A DNA stretch of 64,000 bases, taken from the NCBI GenBank assembly GCA_022316685.1, contig JAKJHU010000023.1:3087192-3151191 (forward strand), in the 5' to 3' direction. The position numbers and the translations under genes were made by a program. Positions 24,737 to 37,487 of this stretch are shown piece after piece (position 1 is the first letter of the stretch; each line of letters opens with the position of its first letter). The notes beneath the pieces are model-generated. The model was not told the origin of the DNA. It saw only the letters and a list, made by a program, of their open reading frames with translations, and ran no database searches. Source of the stretch: Progne subis subis (Eukaryota; Chordata; Aves; Passeriformes; Hirundinidae).

Positions 24737-26263
24737 ATCTTTGCCCCAATCTTTACACACAAGTTCCCTTGCCTGGGGGGTAGGAGTGGAACAGGATAAA
24801 AAAGCAACAAGTAATAATTTGATCAATACCATTTTAACACAGGTGACACATTACACTGTATTTCTACACAGAAACCATATCAAATGAAAAAAGGAAGGAC
24901 CTTAACAAAGGTAGGATCACCAATTTTAAGAAAGAGGTTAGACGTTTTCAGTTCCAGCACTTTTAAACCAATTAATCTCAAGGTTGACCTATTTAGCAAA
25001 AGCTGGCTGCAGTGTCACTTCAGAAACCCAGTGCTTGACTAAAATACATTAAAGGCCATGAAAGTATGCAACTTCACAGTCCATTATAGACAGATGTGAG
25101 ACTTGGATTGGGTGCAATGGTAGAAAGAAATTTATTAGTAGAAAAAAGAACTGGTTAATTATTTTTAATTCACAGAACTAATTTTTTGCTTCAAACTGTG
25201 TTCTTCAAACTCATAGCATCAAATTTACAGTTATAACTCCAATGAGGCTACCAGCTCTTTGTATACAATTTACTTTATCGTCTTCTCTTAGCAACTTTGA
25301 TCTGTGAGCACTTAATTTGATTTCCTTTCCTCTGGTCTTGCTATCTTGCTATTCTTCTGTTACTTTATTCTTTACTTGGATTTATTTGGATGCATCCCAT
25401 TTATTATTTGTATGCATCCCTTTGGTCCAGGCAACTTGTAATGTGCTCTCCTTTAGCATAGGGATGTCACAGGCACGTTACACAGCTGAATCAATGGTGA
25501 TATACAGAGCAGCTCTAAGGTGGATTCTTTTCCCCTTCATCCTACTTTTAGTTCAGGCTTTGAAACTTATCTAAGTGAAACTTAGATAAAAAGCTAGAGG
25601 ATTAGTCATTGAAAAATCTATTAAAATTAATCAATTAGAACAACATAAGCTTCTTAAAACAAGTATAGTAAAGTTTCTTATTTCTGTTCGCCTGTGACTT
25701 ATTGCAAAAAGAAAAGAAAAAGAAAAAAAAAAAATTCCAAAAATCCAGACTGAACATAGAATCCAGAGTACTCCTGTAGAAAACAGAAGGTCTATTAATA
25801 AGTGTGTTTTTGAAGACTGGAGCAAAGCAGAATGGTACCTGATAGATTCACATTCATTAAATAAATTTGAAATTATTAAAATGAGAGATTAATCTTTTTG
25901 TAAAATAATACATTACATTTCAGTCAGGAACATGACTATTTACTAATTATTTCATCATATTTCTAAGGTACTTGTATAAAAATCAATTAATCTGATGTCA
26001 GCTGTCATTATAAAAATTATTGAACCATTGATGTATAGAAATATGCAATTGAAGATCAAAGGCAGCTGTAAGAAGATAAACCAGTTTGAGATTGCATTCT
26101 GTTTGCATGGCAGTTGCCATGTCCCATGAAATGAAGTTCCCCAGTTGTTGGGGAGGATGAAGTCAGAAAGCCCTATAAATATGATTGCTTAGACTCTGAG
26201 AATGTGAAACCTGTAAGTGAGATAGAATTGAAAGTAAGTTTTGATGTTTGAGATGTCCTAGCT
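24737..26263. other. Spacer between copy A of the duplicated unit and an LTR
   Basis: AT-rich unique sequence. Nothing recognised. Confidence 0.55.
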
Positions 26264-26269
26264 ACTGGA

Positions 26270-26755
26270 TGTCGGGGAAAACAGTTATGTGACCAGCTGA
26301 AGGTCACCTGCAGCCAGACCCAGAGGTCAAATGGGATGTCCTGTCTCACCCCAATGTATGGTCCATCCCACACCTGTAACCCTCCCCTGAAGTATCAGGT
26401 ATCTGTAACCTCATTGGCCCAAGTCCTGTTCCAGCCCACCTTGAGACCCCTGATAAGGGGTCCCGAGGGGGCTGGACACCCTCTTTGCTCTTTGCTCCCT
26501 GCCTAGCACCCTTCCCAAGGAATTTCCTCTCCCTACCTCTCCCTTCCCCCACTCCCTAGGCCTTGCCACGAGCTGCAGCCTGGCAGCTCAGAGCAAGGCC
26601 TCACATCCCTTACAATAACCTCATCTTCTAAACCTAACTTCAGAGATCTCTCTTCTACACAGAGATCTCTCTTCATCCACACCGTCCCGGAGTCTAGGGC
26701 AGCAAAGTAATTTCTACAACCAGTGACCTGTTTCCTTATTCTGCTCACAGGAACA
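26270..26755. mobile_element. Solo LTR with a 6-bp target duplication (ERVK-like)
   Basis: The block starts TGTCGGGGAAAACAG and ends CTCACAGGAACA (TG...CA). ACTGGA occurs at 26264-26269 and again at 26756-26761, a 6-bp duplication typical of class II (ERVK-like) integrations. The 486-bp length is normal for an avian LTR. It contains a 19-bp direct repeat (CAGAGATCTCTCTT and flank) near 26640-26674. No clear AATAAA or TATA box lies inside, so orientation is not assigned. No internal retroviral gene is present. Confidence 0.85.
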
Positions 26756-26761
26756 ACTGGA

Positions 26762-29700
26762 AAAATCCATGATCGTATTCTTTTATCTAATAAAGTCACA
26801 CAGCCTCTGATCCCTGACTGTTAGATGTGATTGACATATTTTAAAAACAGTAAAGCAAAAGAAGAGGAAAAAAAGTATGATCTTTCAAGTACAAAATTAA
26901 AAACAATATTTAAAAACCAAGTTTTGTTATAGGCAAGTTGTATCATCTTGGCTCCAATTAAACATAACTTTTCTTTCCAAGTCATGACCTCAGTGTACTA
27001 AGTAATGAAACAAAGTATTACTCAGTTTAAGTAAGGTGCCAGATGCAAACCTTTAATACAAAGAAAGAAAATTTATCCAAAATACATGAAGAGTAACTTC
27101 AATGATATGACTAAAGCTAGGAGAGAAGCTTTCTGTTAGATGTGCCGAGTTAGATTGACATTTTCACAATGAGACATTCAAATCTCATAATCTTGGAGGT
27201 AGTGTGTTTCCATGCATTATTTGTTATTGCTATTGTTTATTTATTTATTTGTCTTCTTTTGATAGATGTGATAGGGTGAGGCTGCGAGGAGATGGAACAC
27301 TTCATTTTTATTCATGTTGGATGATATGAAGGCAGGATAGCAGTGGAGGAATTAAGAGAGAAGGATCATGATCAGAACAAGGAAATAGCAAAGCAATTTT
27401 TGTAGAAGCATGGAGAAGGCAGGACTGAATCAGTCAAGGATGATGGAGTACTTGAGAATGCAGAAGCTGAGAACTTGGACAAGAGCCATCTGTGTTGATG
27501 GACACAATTTGTACTGGCATGCGGAATAAACTTAAGGTAAAAGGGCAACTTAAGATGTAGTTATTGTGAAACCAAATAGAATTAAAGGGATTTTTAAAAT
27601 TGCTGTTTAGACAGAATAGAATAAAACAACTTTGTACCGTGAAGGTAAAAATAAAAAAGAATTTAGGAGAATAAAAAAGAAATTATACTGGGACATGAAG
27701 CCATGGAGACAAACAGAGGAGATTAAATTTAAAAAGGAGAATGAAATTGTAGAAGAAAAATGAGGTCATGAAAAGGTGAAGTGTCTTGGAATCAAAAAGG
27801 TTAAAATGTAATTTTAATTTCTCATGCTTTTATCAAGAAAAATAAGGAAGGGATAAATAAGAAAAAGTGTGATGTCAGGTAAAAATGTGAAAGTATCTAG
27901 AACTGTGATGAACAGAGTTGCAAAAGTAAAGTCATTTGTCTAGGAAGACTTAGAAGTCATGGCTGAAACAGGAAAAATCAACAGTTATGCTCAGAGAAGA
28001 AAGGAAAGAGAATAGAAAGGAGATATCTTAAGATGAAAAAATGTCATTGAACTGGAAGAACTGGGTGGCCATGTAAAAGTTTGCGATACTGTTGGCTAGG
28101 GACAGCTGGGAAAGAAGCACAGAAAATTACAAGATTGGTAAAACACAAACAGTAAGAGATCAGAAGAGGCCAGTGTTTGGTGCAAACAGCTCTGGAGAGC
28201 TGAATGGGGCGGCCCAGCGCGTGGTGAAATGTACAGCAAAGGGGTTGTGTCGATACCTACCACAGGAGGCACAGTCAGGAGGGAAAAAACATAAAAGTAG
28301 AATGAAATTGGAGAAAAAGACTCATGGGTTCAGATCACAGGAATTGGAGGCATGAGGAGAGAAAACCTGAAAAAAATTGCATTTAGATGAGAAGAAAAAG
28401 AGCAAAGGGAGAGAATGGAAGTGTTGAATAAGAGAGAAACCTGAGACTCTCAGGAAGTTTTTTGATCCAGGATGCAAAATGTCAATTTGTAAGGAAAGGC
28501 AGTTACTTGAGTACCAATTTTAAAGATGTAATTCCTTAAGAAAACTAAGAGCTGAAGGAAATGTCTAGAGGCTTCAGATGCATCCTTACTTTTATAAATG
28601 GAGTGGTTACTTCAGAGATGGTAAGAGAAGAGAGGGAAATAGAAATGGAGAAATGTAATTGTTCTGATGTGACTTGGCATTCTGTATATGCAGATTCCAC
28701 TTTTTGGATCAAATGCAAATTGCTACTTTTCAGCATTTCTTCTAGAGAATTCCCAACAGTGAATTCCAAATATCAGAGAGACTTACAGCCAGTAAAGATG
28801 TCATGACACTGTGCCGAGAATCTACTGAGCTATCTAAGACAAGAAGAGATACTTTCAATTTTATGTTAGTGTTCCAATTTCATTTTACAGAGTGGATTAA
28901 TAATAAGAAGAAAGGCATGCAGTTGAGAAGCATACTAGTATTATGTAGAGAAAACCTTATATTCTGGAATAGGCATTTTTTGTAATGTTTAAATGGATTT
29001 TTGGATGAGAGCCATGGTTTGAGTACGTTATGTGCCCAGCTCTGAGAGGGGGCTCCCAGCTCACCCTCGGGCAGGGAAAGATGGAAACTTTCCCAGTGGC
29101 TTCCTCTTGAAGATGAAGATAGAGAAGAGAAATAGCCAGTCATTTCTTATTCCATATTCACCCTTAGAGGAGAACAGTCACATTACGGGAAAGCTTTTTC
29201 TTGGCAGAATGCCCTGGAGACTGTTTTTAACCATTTGGAATTGTTTAAGTTTCTTTTACATGTACTGCACACCATGCCTGACTTCTCTGCTTCTCAGTTC
29301 CCTCCCTCTGGCCTAGGTGACCAGATGTGTCCCATAGGAGCACAGCTGTAGCACTGTTCGCATCTGCTGTAGTGGGAGCCAGAAAAACAAATGCATTTGA
29401 AAAATCAGGCCTCTAGATTTCAGCTGACTGGGGGAATGGGACATGGAGAAGCAAGCAAACAAATGAAAATGCTTCAGAGCAGCTTGTCCTGATTAAAGGC
29501 ACGCTACCACAAAGACCCTGGTGTTCAATTTTGTGGGTCCCAATCCAGCATGCACATGGTCCTTACAGCCTACACTGACTGTGTGATGCTTCGCAGCCTT
29601 TGAAGGAACGGATTTATTCAAAACATAGATTTTGTCTCTGTCTTCATTTCTACATTAGTGACAGCTTTAGCAATGCAGTCTGGAGGCAATGAAATGCAAG

Positions 29701-30904
29701 GCACTATGTCCAGATTCATTTGCAAAAGGAAGACATAAATTTGATTTTAAGGCAGAGAGAACTGTAGACTCTTTTGACACTGTTCTTTCATTGTGCAGAC
29801 TGAGGGATGACCTAAGTGAATTTTGAGATTTCACAGCACTTGATAAATGAAGATCAGTATCTTTGACTGAAAGAAGGGTCATGAATTTGGTGTTCCTTGG
29901 GTGGCAAGCCTGTGAGGGTAACAGATATTCTGTTGTGTAATTCTGGATTTCAGTGAAACAAGGAGCCATGTTTGCGGCCTACCTTGGCAATTACTTTATT
30001 AATACAGAAGAAAGAAAACAAGATAGTTTATTGGCTTTCATCTGTGAGGTCTAAGGGAGAAGAATAGCTATGCAGCACTGCAGACAGAAAGCATCAGAAA
30101 TTACTGCTCTTAGTTTTTTCTACTGGATCTGAATTTGTAGCTGGATGCATTTTTAAAATAAGTTGTATATTATGAAGAATATTTTGAAGCCATATTTAGT
30201 ACTGTTCCTTTTCCATGTCTTGACTAAGGCTTAATTTTGAAGCCTTCTGATGCACATCATTAGAACTAATTTGAATATTTTTTTTAAATCCTTTTTCAGT
30301 TTGTCTGTAAATTTGCAGAAGAAAGGCCTAATACATCTAGCATGACATATTTTGATGAATGTAAAATGTCATCTGGAAAGCGTCTTACTTCTTCAAAGTG
30401 AAATTAACTGTTAAAAAATACTCTCCAGAAATTAAAGACCTATTAGAGTGTCTACAGAAAGAAGTGGGAACTTGGACTGATCCATAGCACCTTGGGAAAT
30501 AAAAACACTTTGGATCACTGAACTGTCATCTCTTAACTGTATACTCCTGTTCCAGAACTCTCTATGAAAAAAAAAAAATAGGAATAGATAACTCGTCATT
30601 AAAAATAATTATTTTAGACATATTAATTAGTTTGTTCATAAAAGTAAAATAAAAGATGGTATGGGAATGGAAAAGGACTTTAACAGTCTTCCATTCTGCT
30701 AAGCAGTTCAGAAGTGTATTGCATTATGGAAAAGGACAATTTAATTTGTCTGATCTCCGTATTTTTTTTCTGGCTTTCATTAAATTTAATTGTGAGTGCA
30801 GTTTTTGTTCTATAAGAAATGAGAAAGGACTGCAATCTAAAGAAAAAATCATTATAAAGTGAAGATTGTGGGTAGACAATAACCACTAAGTATTTTTTCT
30901 GTCT
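26762..30904. other. Intergenic, includes the purine-biased stretch
   Basis: Apart from the purine bias at 27240-28545 and a TTTA run near 27236-27252, nothing was recognised. Confidence 0.55.
27240..28545 (+). other. Purine-biased intergenic stretch
   Basis: For about 1.3 kb the plus strand is dominated by A and G (for example AGGAGATGGAAC, GAAGGATCATGATCAG, AAAAAGGAGAATGAAATTG) with little C. No homopolymer or tandem unit explains it. No exon, promoter or recognised repeat was found. It may be a very old repeat or strand-biased substitution. Confidence 0.5.
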
Positions 30905-31319
30905 AACCACAGGAATTAAAACAGGTTCAAACTCTCAAAATAAAGTAAAAGTGAGTGATATTTAGGTCATGCCAAGGAAAGACAGTTGGAAAAAAAAAAC
31001 AAAACAAACACAACACAAACAAACAAACAAACAACAAAAAAACCCCAAACCCTTAAAAAGTTGTCATCAGAACCTCTCCACACACAGATTAAGTAAAAAA
31101 TTTCTTCTTGAACTTTTCAGTCTTACACATTGAATTTATCTTTTACTCTTAGGAGGGAAAATACAGGCTCTGACATTATTTACAACAACATTTCCAATTT
31201 ATGTGGACTAACTGTGAAGCTGATATGCAAGCAATGCTTGAAAACTTGGCAGTTTGACAATACAACTTTTTATTACTGGGCAGTGTGTACAATAAAATGT
31301 ATGCATTCTTTTGCATAGC
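30905..31319 (+). repeat. 0.4 kb duplicated unit, copy B
   Basis: It is collinear with 24353-24736, with scattered substitutions. There is a small insertion near the AAATAAAGTAAAAG segment. The (AAC)n tract of copy A is replaced by a longer, less regular A/C-only run at 30990-31052. It either arose by local duplication with copy A or both are members of an unrecognised dispersed repeat. Confidence 0.9.
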
Positions 31320-32342
31320 TTTTGATTCAGACCCAGGTGAATTTTGAAACAAATATTGTAAGTTAAATGAGAGACAGGAACTGAATTTTGTATCTACTTC
31401 AAGTGTACAAGCAAGGAATAAAATAACCTCTGAAGATTAAACCTTTATAATGAATTATTTGAGTAAAGAGTTTTTAGAGACAATCAGACACATTTTCTGT
31501 GACAGTATTCAGTATCTGAACAATAAAAAGTATTCAATAATCAGCTTAAATAATCAGCTGGACGATTCCTGTTTCTGTTTGTGCTTCCAGAAGATGCAAT
31601 GAGAATAATGTTATTTTCTTGCATTTATTCCATTGAAATGATATCTTAATGCTTTCCTATTGGCATTTTATTCCATTGTGAATGGACTTTGACCATCTCA
31701 ATGTGAGCTGTCAGCTGAAATTCAAGCTGTGTCTGCTGATTGACCATATCAATGGAGTCAGGGAGCATTGATTTCTCATCCTAATTGGAGGCTTTCCATA
31801 AGTTACCAGGACATCAAAACACTCAGAAACATGCTGGGTTGGATTAGGCAAGTTTAGAAGATCCAAAACCTCTCCTGGCCACACAAGCCTTATGTGCAGC
31901 ATCTTTCCTGGAAAGAAACAAATTAAAAGTCAAAATTTATAGGTTGGATGCAGAGTTTAGATTAAAATTTCCCCCTGATCCTTCCATACAAAGTAAAGAA
32001 ATTCCCCAGAGGTGTCTGGGCTGTTCCAGAAGATGCTTCCCCCTGGGGCTCTCCAGCTTCAACAGCACCTTAAACCAAAATGAGCCCACTCATCACTTTC
32101 AGTGATACAGGCATGCAGGGCTGGAATAAATGGAAAGTGATTAAATTATCTGGTGCCTGGGGGTTATAAAACTGTCCTGAGCACTGATCTCTTCTCTCTG
32201 GTGACCAGCCGCAGGATTTCATTTTGTTCAGCTGTTACCCTAGTTTTTCTGAGTTTTTTAAAGCCTTTTGAATTTTCGTAAATGGAGTCAGATCTTTAGC
32301 TACTGTACAATATTAGGAGCAGTTTTCTACCTTTTTCCCACA

Positions 32343-32640
32343 GATGTAACTTAAACAAATCCTTTGTTTTTCATTCTCTGTCCTTTGTTTGCATATTTCT
32401 AACCTGAAAACAATTGTAACTGACAATTGGTCTGGCCACTGAGGCTGAGGGGTAGAAACCCCAAAAAGCCAATCTTCTGCTAGACCCACAAATGTATAAA
32501 AAGTAAGAAATAAACAAAAGAGCTCTCTCTCTCTCAGCCTGGTCTTAGCCTTGAGCTGGATGGAAGAACCTCTGCTCTGCGAAACCTCTTGTCTGCGTGT
32601 GGCTGCTTTGCGTGTCGTAGTGACATTCAGCCTCTTCTGT
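32343..32640 (+). mobile_element. Possible LTR fragment with TATA box and poly(A) signal
   Basis: TATAAAAAG at 32494-32502 is followed within 15 bases by AATAAA (32509-32514), then a CT repeat and GC-richer sequence. This compressed promoter and poly(A) arrangement resembles a U3-R region. I could not find matched TG/CA ends or a target duplication, so it could equally be chance AT-rich sequence. Confidence 0.3.
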
Positions 32641-33795
32641 TTCCTTTTCATTGGATTTGGTATGACTGCAGAGCAAATCTTCACCTGCTTTACACCTACT
32701 CCACCTGTGAGTAAAAAAAAATTCCTAGATTTGCATCAAAAAAGCTAGATCTGAGTCAATTATTAATTCAGTATGCACACTGTTGCATGTATCATTGCAT
32801 ACAAGACAGTGACTGAGTTCTGATTGAGCTATATCTAAATAACAATCACTAAAAAACATGCAAAAGCAAACCAGACAAAGTTATTTATCTTTTCCTTTTT
32901 ATGTATGACTGAAGAACTAGTGAGCATCTAGTCTGTGAAAGATTGAAGGTTGAGCAAAGCAAAATGCAAAGTCTTTTCATCAGAGTGTTTAACAGTTTTT
33001 TTTTATTCAGTTTTGGGGGATTTCTATGCTTGATCTTTTCACTTTTGAGCCTGGTAAACACATTGGGTGGACAAAGGGTATTAATATTAAGAAGAAGCAG
33101 AGGTTTTTGTCTGCTTCTCAGAAATGGAAAAATATATTTAAAGGATTTTAGCATTAATACATGCAACAGCCACAATTGAATTTAAGAACCAAATGACTAA
33201 TTCTGAGGAAATATGTAAATAATCTTCCTCATATAAACAGTCTGATTTAATATTGTGGTTATATTTAGGGCACTGAAATTATATCTCGATGCATAGCTAA
33301 AAATGTATGAGTACATGATTCAAGCAATTTGGTTTTAAATTCTTTTTATAAGGTTTAGGCCATAATACATTTAGGAACATGTTAGCTAAATTGACCTGTG
33401 CAGTGGTAATGTTAGTCCAAAGCTCCTGTAATTGAAACACATTGCACAACTGGGTTTTAAAGAGGGAATATTTTTTGACTTAGACATGTGCTGATTGTAA
33501 GATTCAACTCAGAGCAATTTTCTTCCGGAGCTTTAATCTCAAGATCACAGTTTTACAACAAGTCTCTTGTCCTCCCCAAAAGCTGCGTGAATTTAACATC
33601 CCTTTTTCTTATGCACAAGATCATAAAGCAGAGTAGTGGGCAAGCTGCTATGAGTTATTTATCAACTAACTAAGGCTAAAAAACAAATTTGAAAATGAAC
33701 AGTGGATGGTTGAAATGAACATAGAACTAGAGCCATGATAACATGTCAGCCTCTGGTGTATTCATTCAAGAATTATAGCCAGCTAATTGAAAAAA

Positions 33796-33977
33796 GGGGG
33801 TTTTTTTTGGTGGTGGGTTGGTTGGTTTTTTTGTGTTTTTTTTTTTTTTTTTTTTTTTGTGTGGTTTTTTTTTTTTTTTGTTGTTGTTGTTGTTGTTGTT
33901 TTCGTTTGGTTTTTTTTTTTTAGTTTTTTTGGTTGTTTGTTTTGGTTTTGGTTTTGGTTTTGTTGTTTTTTGGTAGG
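33796..33977 (+). repeat. T/G-rich low-complexity tract
   Basis: Long T runs are separated by G, GG or GTT, including (TTG)n at 33880-33901 and (TTTTGG)n at 33931-33960. It is the same kind of tract as the A/C blocks, read from the other strand. Confidence 0.9.
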
Positions 33978-34434
33978 AAAAAATGATGAAGGAGAGTTTG
34001 AAACTTGCTGTGATCATACTCAGAATTTTCTTATCACTCTGAGTCTGCTGAGAGTCTGCAACTGAGCAAAGAAGCCAAGTATAAGCCATTTTCAAAAGTT
34101 TTTGATATGAAGAACAGAAAGGGAGAGGAAGAAAACGTCCAGCAAAGTTCCTCTGCTGCTGTTTCAAACCTGGGGAAACCAGCCCTGCTTCAAAACTGCA
34201 GAACTGTGGGGGTTCAGATGGCACCTCCCTCAGCTGCCCTAGTCCACATGCCTTCGTCCTTGTACCCACTTTCATTTCCTACTGGTTTTACCCCAGCAAG
34301 GGCTGAGTGAGTCACTGTGTTTCGTATTTCACCATCCACCAGCTGGAGCAGCACAAGCTCAGTGGCTGGGCTGGAGTGGGAGGCAAGGCGTGAACAGGAA
34401 TGACTGGTTGAATGCAGGGGTGGGGAAATGGAGG

Positions 34435-34520
34435 CAAAAAAACCCCAAACAAACCAACAAAACCAAAAAACAAAAACAACAACAACAACAAAAAACCCAC
34501 AAAAAACAAACAAACAAAAA
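34435..34520 (+). repeat. A/C-only tract
   Basis: 86 bases contain only A and C, including a short (AAC)n core. It lies 460 bases after the T/G-rich tract, in inverted composition to it. Confidence 0.9.
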
Positions 34521-37417
34521 GTGCTCATTATGTTTTGGACAATACCTGTGCTCCACTTCAAGATGGGAAATCTGAGCCTGTGCCATCTGATTACCTGCCA
34601 GATACTAGCTCAACCCTGGAAAATTTTCTAGAGCTTTTCTTGTGGCTGTATTTTGAGGGGACGAATTCTGAGCTCTAGCAGCTCTTAATTCTAGTTCAAC
34701 TATTAGTGCCAGGCAGCCCATGGTGAGGAAAGATTTCATCTTCTTTTGTAAAGATTCCACATGTGGCAGGGGCTGGAGGAAATGAATTGTAAGAGGCTGG
34801 TGAAAGGGTGCATCATCATCCTGACATACAGTACGCATGTTGCTTATGTTAAAATGCCATTACTTCTCAAAGGGTTTTACTAGGCAGACAGATTTTGGAG
34901 GCTTTCTGAAGGGATGACACATAGTCTTACTGATGCCTGAAGCTCTCAGTCTCCAGGTATTCCCAAAATCAGACCTCCCTGAATCCCTGGTTTATGTGGT
35001 GGGACAATGCTACCCTTAGGATTGAAGTGGCTGAAAATCAGATTGGTAACCCAAGGAAGCAAAAGATCAGAAGAAACAGAGGTATTTGGGTACTTTTCAG
35101 AAACAGGAAATAAAAATATATTTAAGGGGTTTTAGAAGATTCAGGATTTCATTATCTACTTTTCTGTTTAAAGCAGTAAAAGATTAAAAATGCCACAGGT
35201 GTAGTTCACAACAGGGCCAAAGGAGGCTTAAATCAATCTCCAAATCCACAGTAAGGATGGTTAATTCTCATTTGTGAGCTGTGAAAGTGACAGTCTCTAT
35301 TAATTCCTTGAGCATTACAAACAGAAGGTGAGAACAAAGGAAGAAAGGAAGAGTCATTTGTTGTTTTTGTTTCTGGTGTAAAAATTAATGTTCATCAACT
35401 CACTTTAATGACTCAATGAGACAGCAAGCAAGTAAAAGCATCTCATTTGCTCTGCACATCAGGACATGGATATTCTATCTCCATCACACTGTAACAAGGA
35501 AGAAAAAAGCACATCTGTTTTTTTGGAGTGGTCTAGATATTTTACTGTGCATAAGCATAATAACTGTTATTTTCTGTCATTTAGCAGCATTTTCATGTTC
35601 TCTTAAAAACAGGCAGTTGAGCTCCCTCATCTCTGCTGAAAGTGCAAACCCAGAAATAGTCCCTGAAGTCAGTGACCGATGTAAACTGAGTGCATACAGA
35701 GCACACGTAAGAGGAGGCTACATGATGGCAGTAAAACACATATACAAGGATCATGGAAAACTCTCACCTGTGAGCTTTGTGTCACTACTGGATGCAGGAA
35801 ATATTCCAGCATCTGGGTGAGCTGGGATTCAGGTGGGGTGAGAGGCATAAATAAATGGGTGAGAAGAGGATTGGCTGTCATGAGCTTGCCCATGGCTCTT
35901 CTGCAACTACAGGAGAGCTGGCAAAGCACAGGTGCAGCTGAGGGCTGGTTTAGTCTCTGTCTGCAGAGCAAGGTTACAGGGACTGAAAATGGGAGGTGTA
36001 AATTGTCAACTCTTTGCCCTGCTGACCACCAGTACCACTCCCATCAGACAAGAAATCTCCCAGCAGCACTTCACCTACCAGCCCCGTTGATGATGAGGTA
36101 CAGGATGCCCCCTGTCAGGCTGTGACATTTGAAGGATGGCAGATGCAGCTGAGCACATGCCAAGGCCTGCACTGCAGTCCTGAGACTGCACGAGGGTGGG
36201 ATTTTTGGTTCGATGTGCAATAGAGAAGCTCTGTGATTTTTCGGGTGTGCACTGCCTACAGCAGCAATCACTTAATGCACCATCAGATCTTGCAATAACT
36301 GCTGGGTACAGGCTCCTTTACAAGAGGAGAAGTGATTTCCACATTTTATGTGCTGTGCACTAGTAGTCATGTGCCATTGCTGATATATTTGACTTATTTG
36401 TTGCCTAATGTTTGAGGTGAATGCTATTTAAGATTTATTTTGTAATTTCCACTATGCCAATGTAAAGCATACAGTTTGTTTCCATCAGATTGGAAAAAAC
36501 CCATCTACTTCTTGATGCAAAAAGGGTGTCAAGATTTGAAACTCCCCAGTGACAAATGACAGAGAAACCAAATATACCTTGTTCCTGTATAATCACTTCT
36601 TTGATGATGATGTTCTTTTTATAGAATATTGTGGGTTTCATTCCTGTCCCCAGAATACCCTTGGAACTGAGTAGTGCTGTCCCAGCAATGTTATTATACT
36701 GACAAAAAGATTTTAATTTTCAGACATTTATAAAATATATGAATGCAGCATAATGTTTTAGTTGCATAATGTAATACCAGGAATAGCTCACCAGTCATCT
36801 TAATCAGGTCATAATTCGCTCAAAATCTCAATAATTTGCAGTATACCTTGTCTAAATGGAGGTCAGAGGAGGTACTGGTAAGGTCAGTAATCAGTACTGG
36901 TACTGAAAGCTGGTACTTGATAGATGGGAAAATAATTGTGAACTGTATGAAATGTTTTACTTAGAGGCTGCAACAATCTTGGGAGTCCTTTTCGGTTTGT
37001 AGAAATTCTCATCCACTTACAGACATAAATGCTTTCTGATTTGAACAGATCCACAAATTAAAGGAAGAGCTGCCTTCAAATCATTAACTCTCCAGTCTTT
37101 TGGAGTTAATAGGGTTGATATAAAATCACCATTATCAAACCTTCTAAAATCTTATAAGAACTCTAAAATGACATTGCACCACACCTATTCCATTCAGTTA
37201 CGCCCATTTAAAATAATTACAACAGAAAATCTTCATTGATGAGAAAACTCTGGACAGCTGGAGTCTTCCCTTTAACCTACATGAAACTAGTAGGCATTAT
37301 ATCTTTCTTGTTAGCAATTCTGCACAACATTTCTCCTGCCAGCCCATGCAATTTAAATCACCGGGTTGCCTGAAGTAAGGTCAGGGACAAAAAGATGAAC
37401 AAATACTCTGAGTGGGG

Positions 37418-37448
<31 letters not shown>

Positions 37449-37487
37449 TGAATATATTAGATAAGTGGGGGGGGGGGGGGGGGGGGG
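37418..37487. repeat. Long T run followed by a G21 run
   Basis: About 24 T (37418-37441), then 25 bases of ordinary AT-rich sequence, then 21 consecutive G (37467-37487) and a purine tail. G runs of this length are rare and assembly-prone. Confidence 0.9.

Noticed and set aside
33766..34275. 169-codon minus-strand frame
   Set aside because: Much of it is the T/G tract read in reverse as Lys, Asn and Pro runs.
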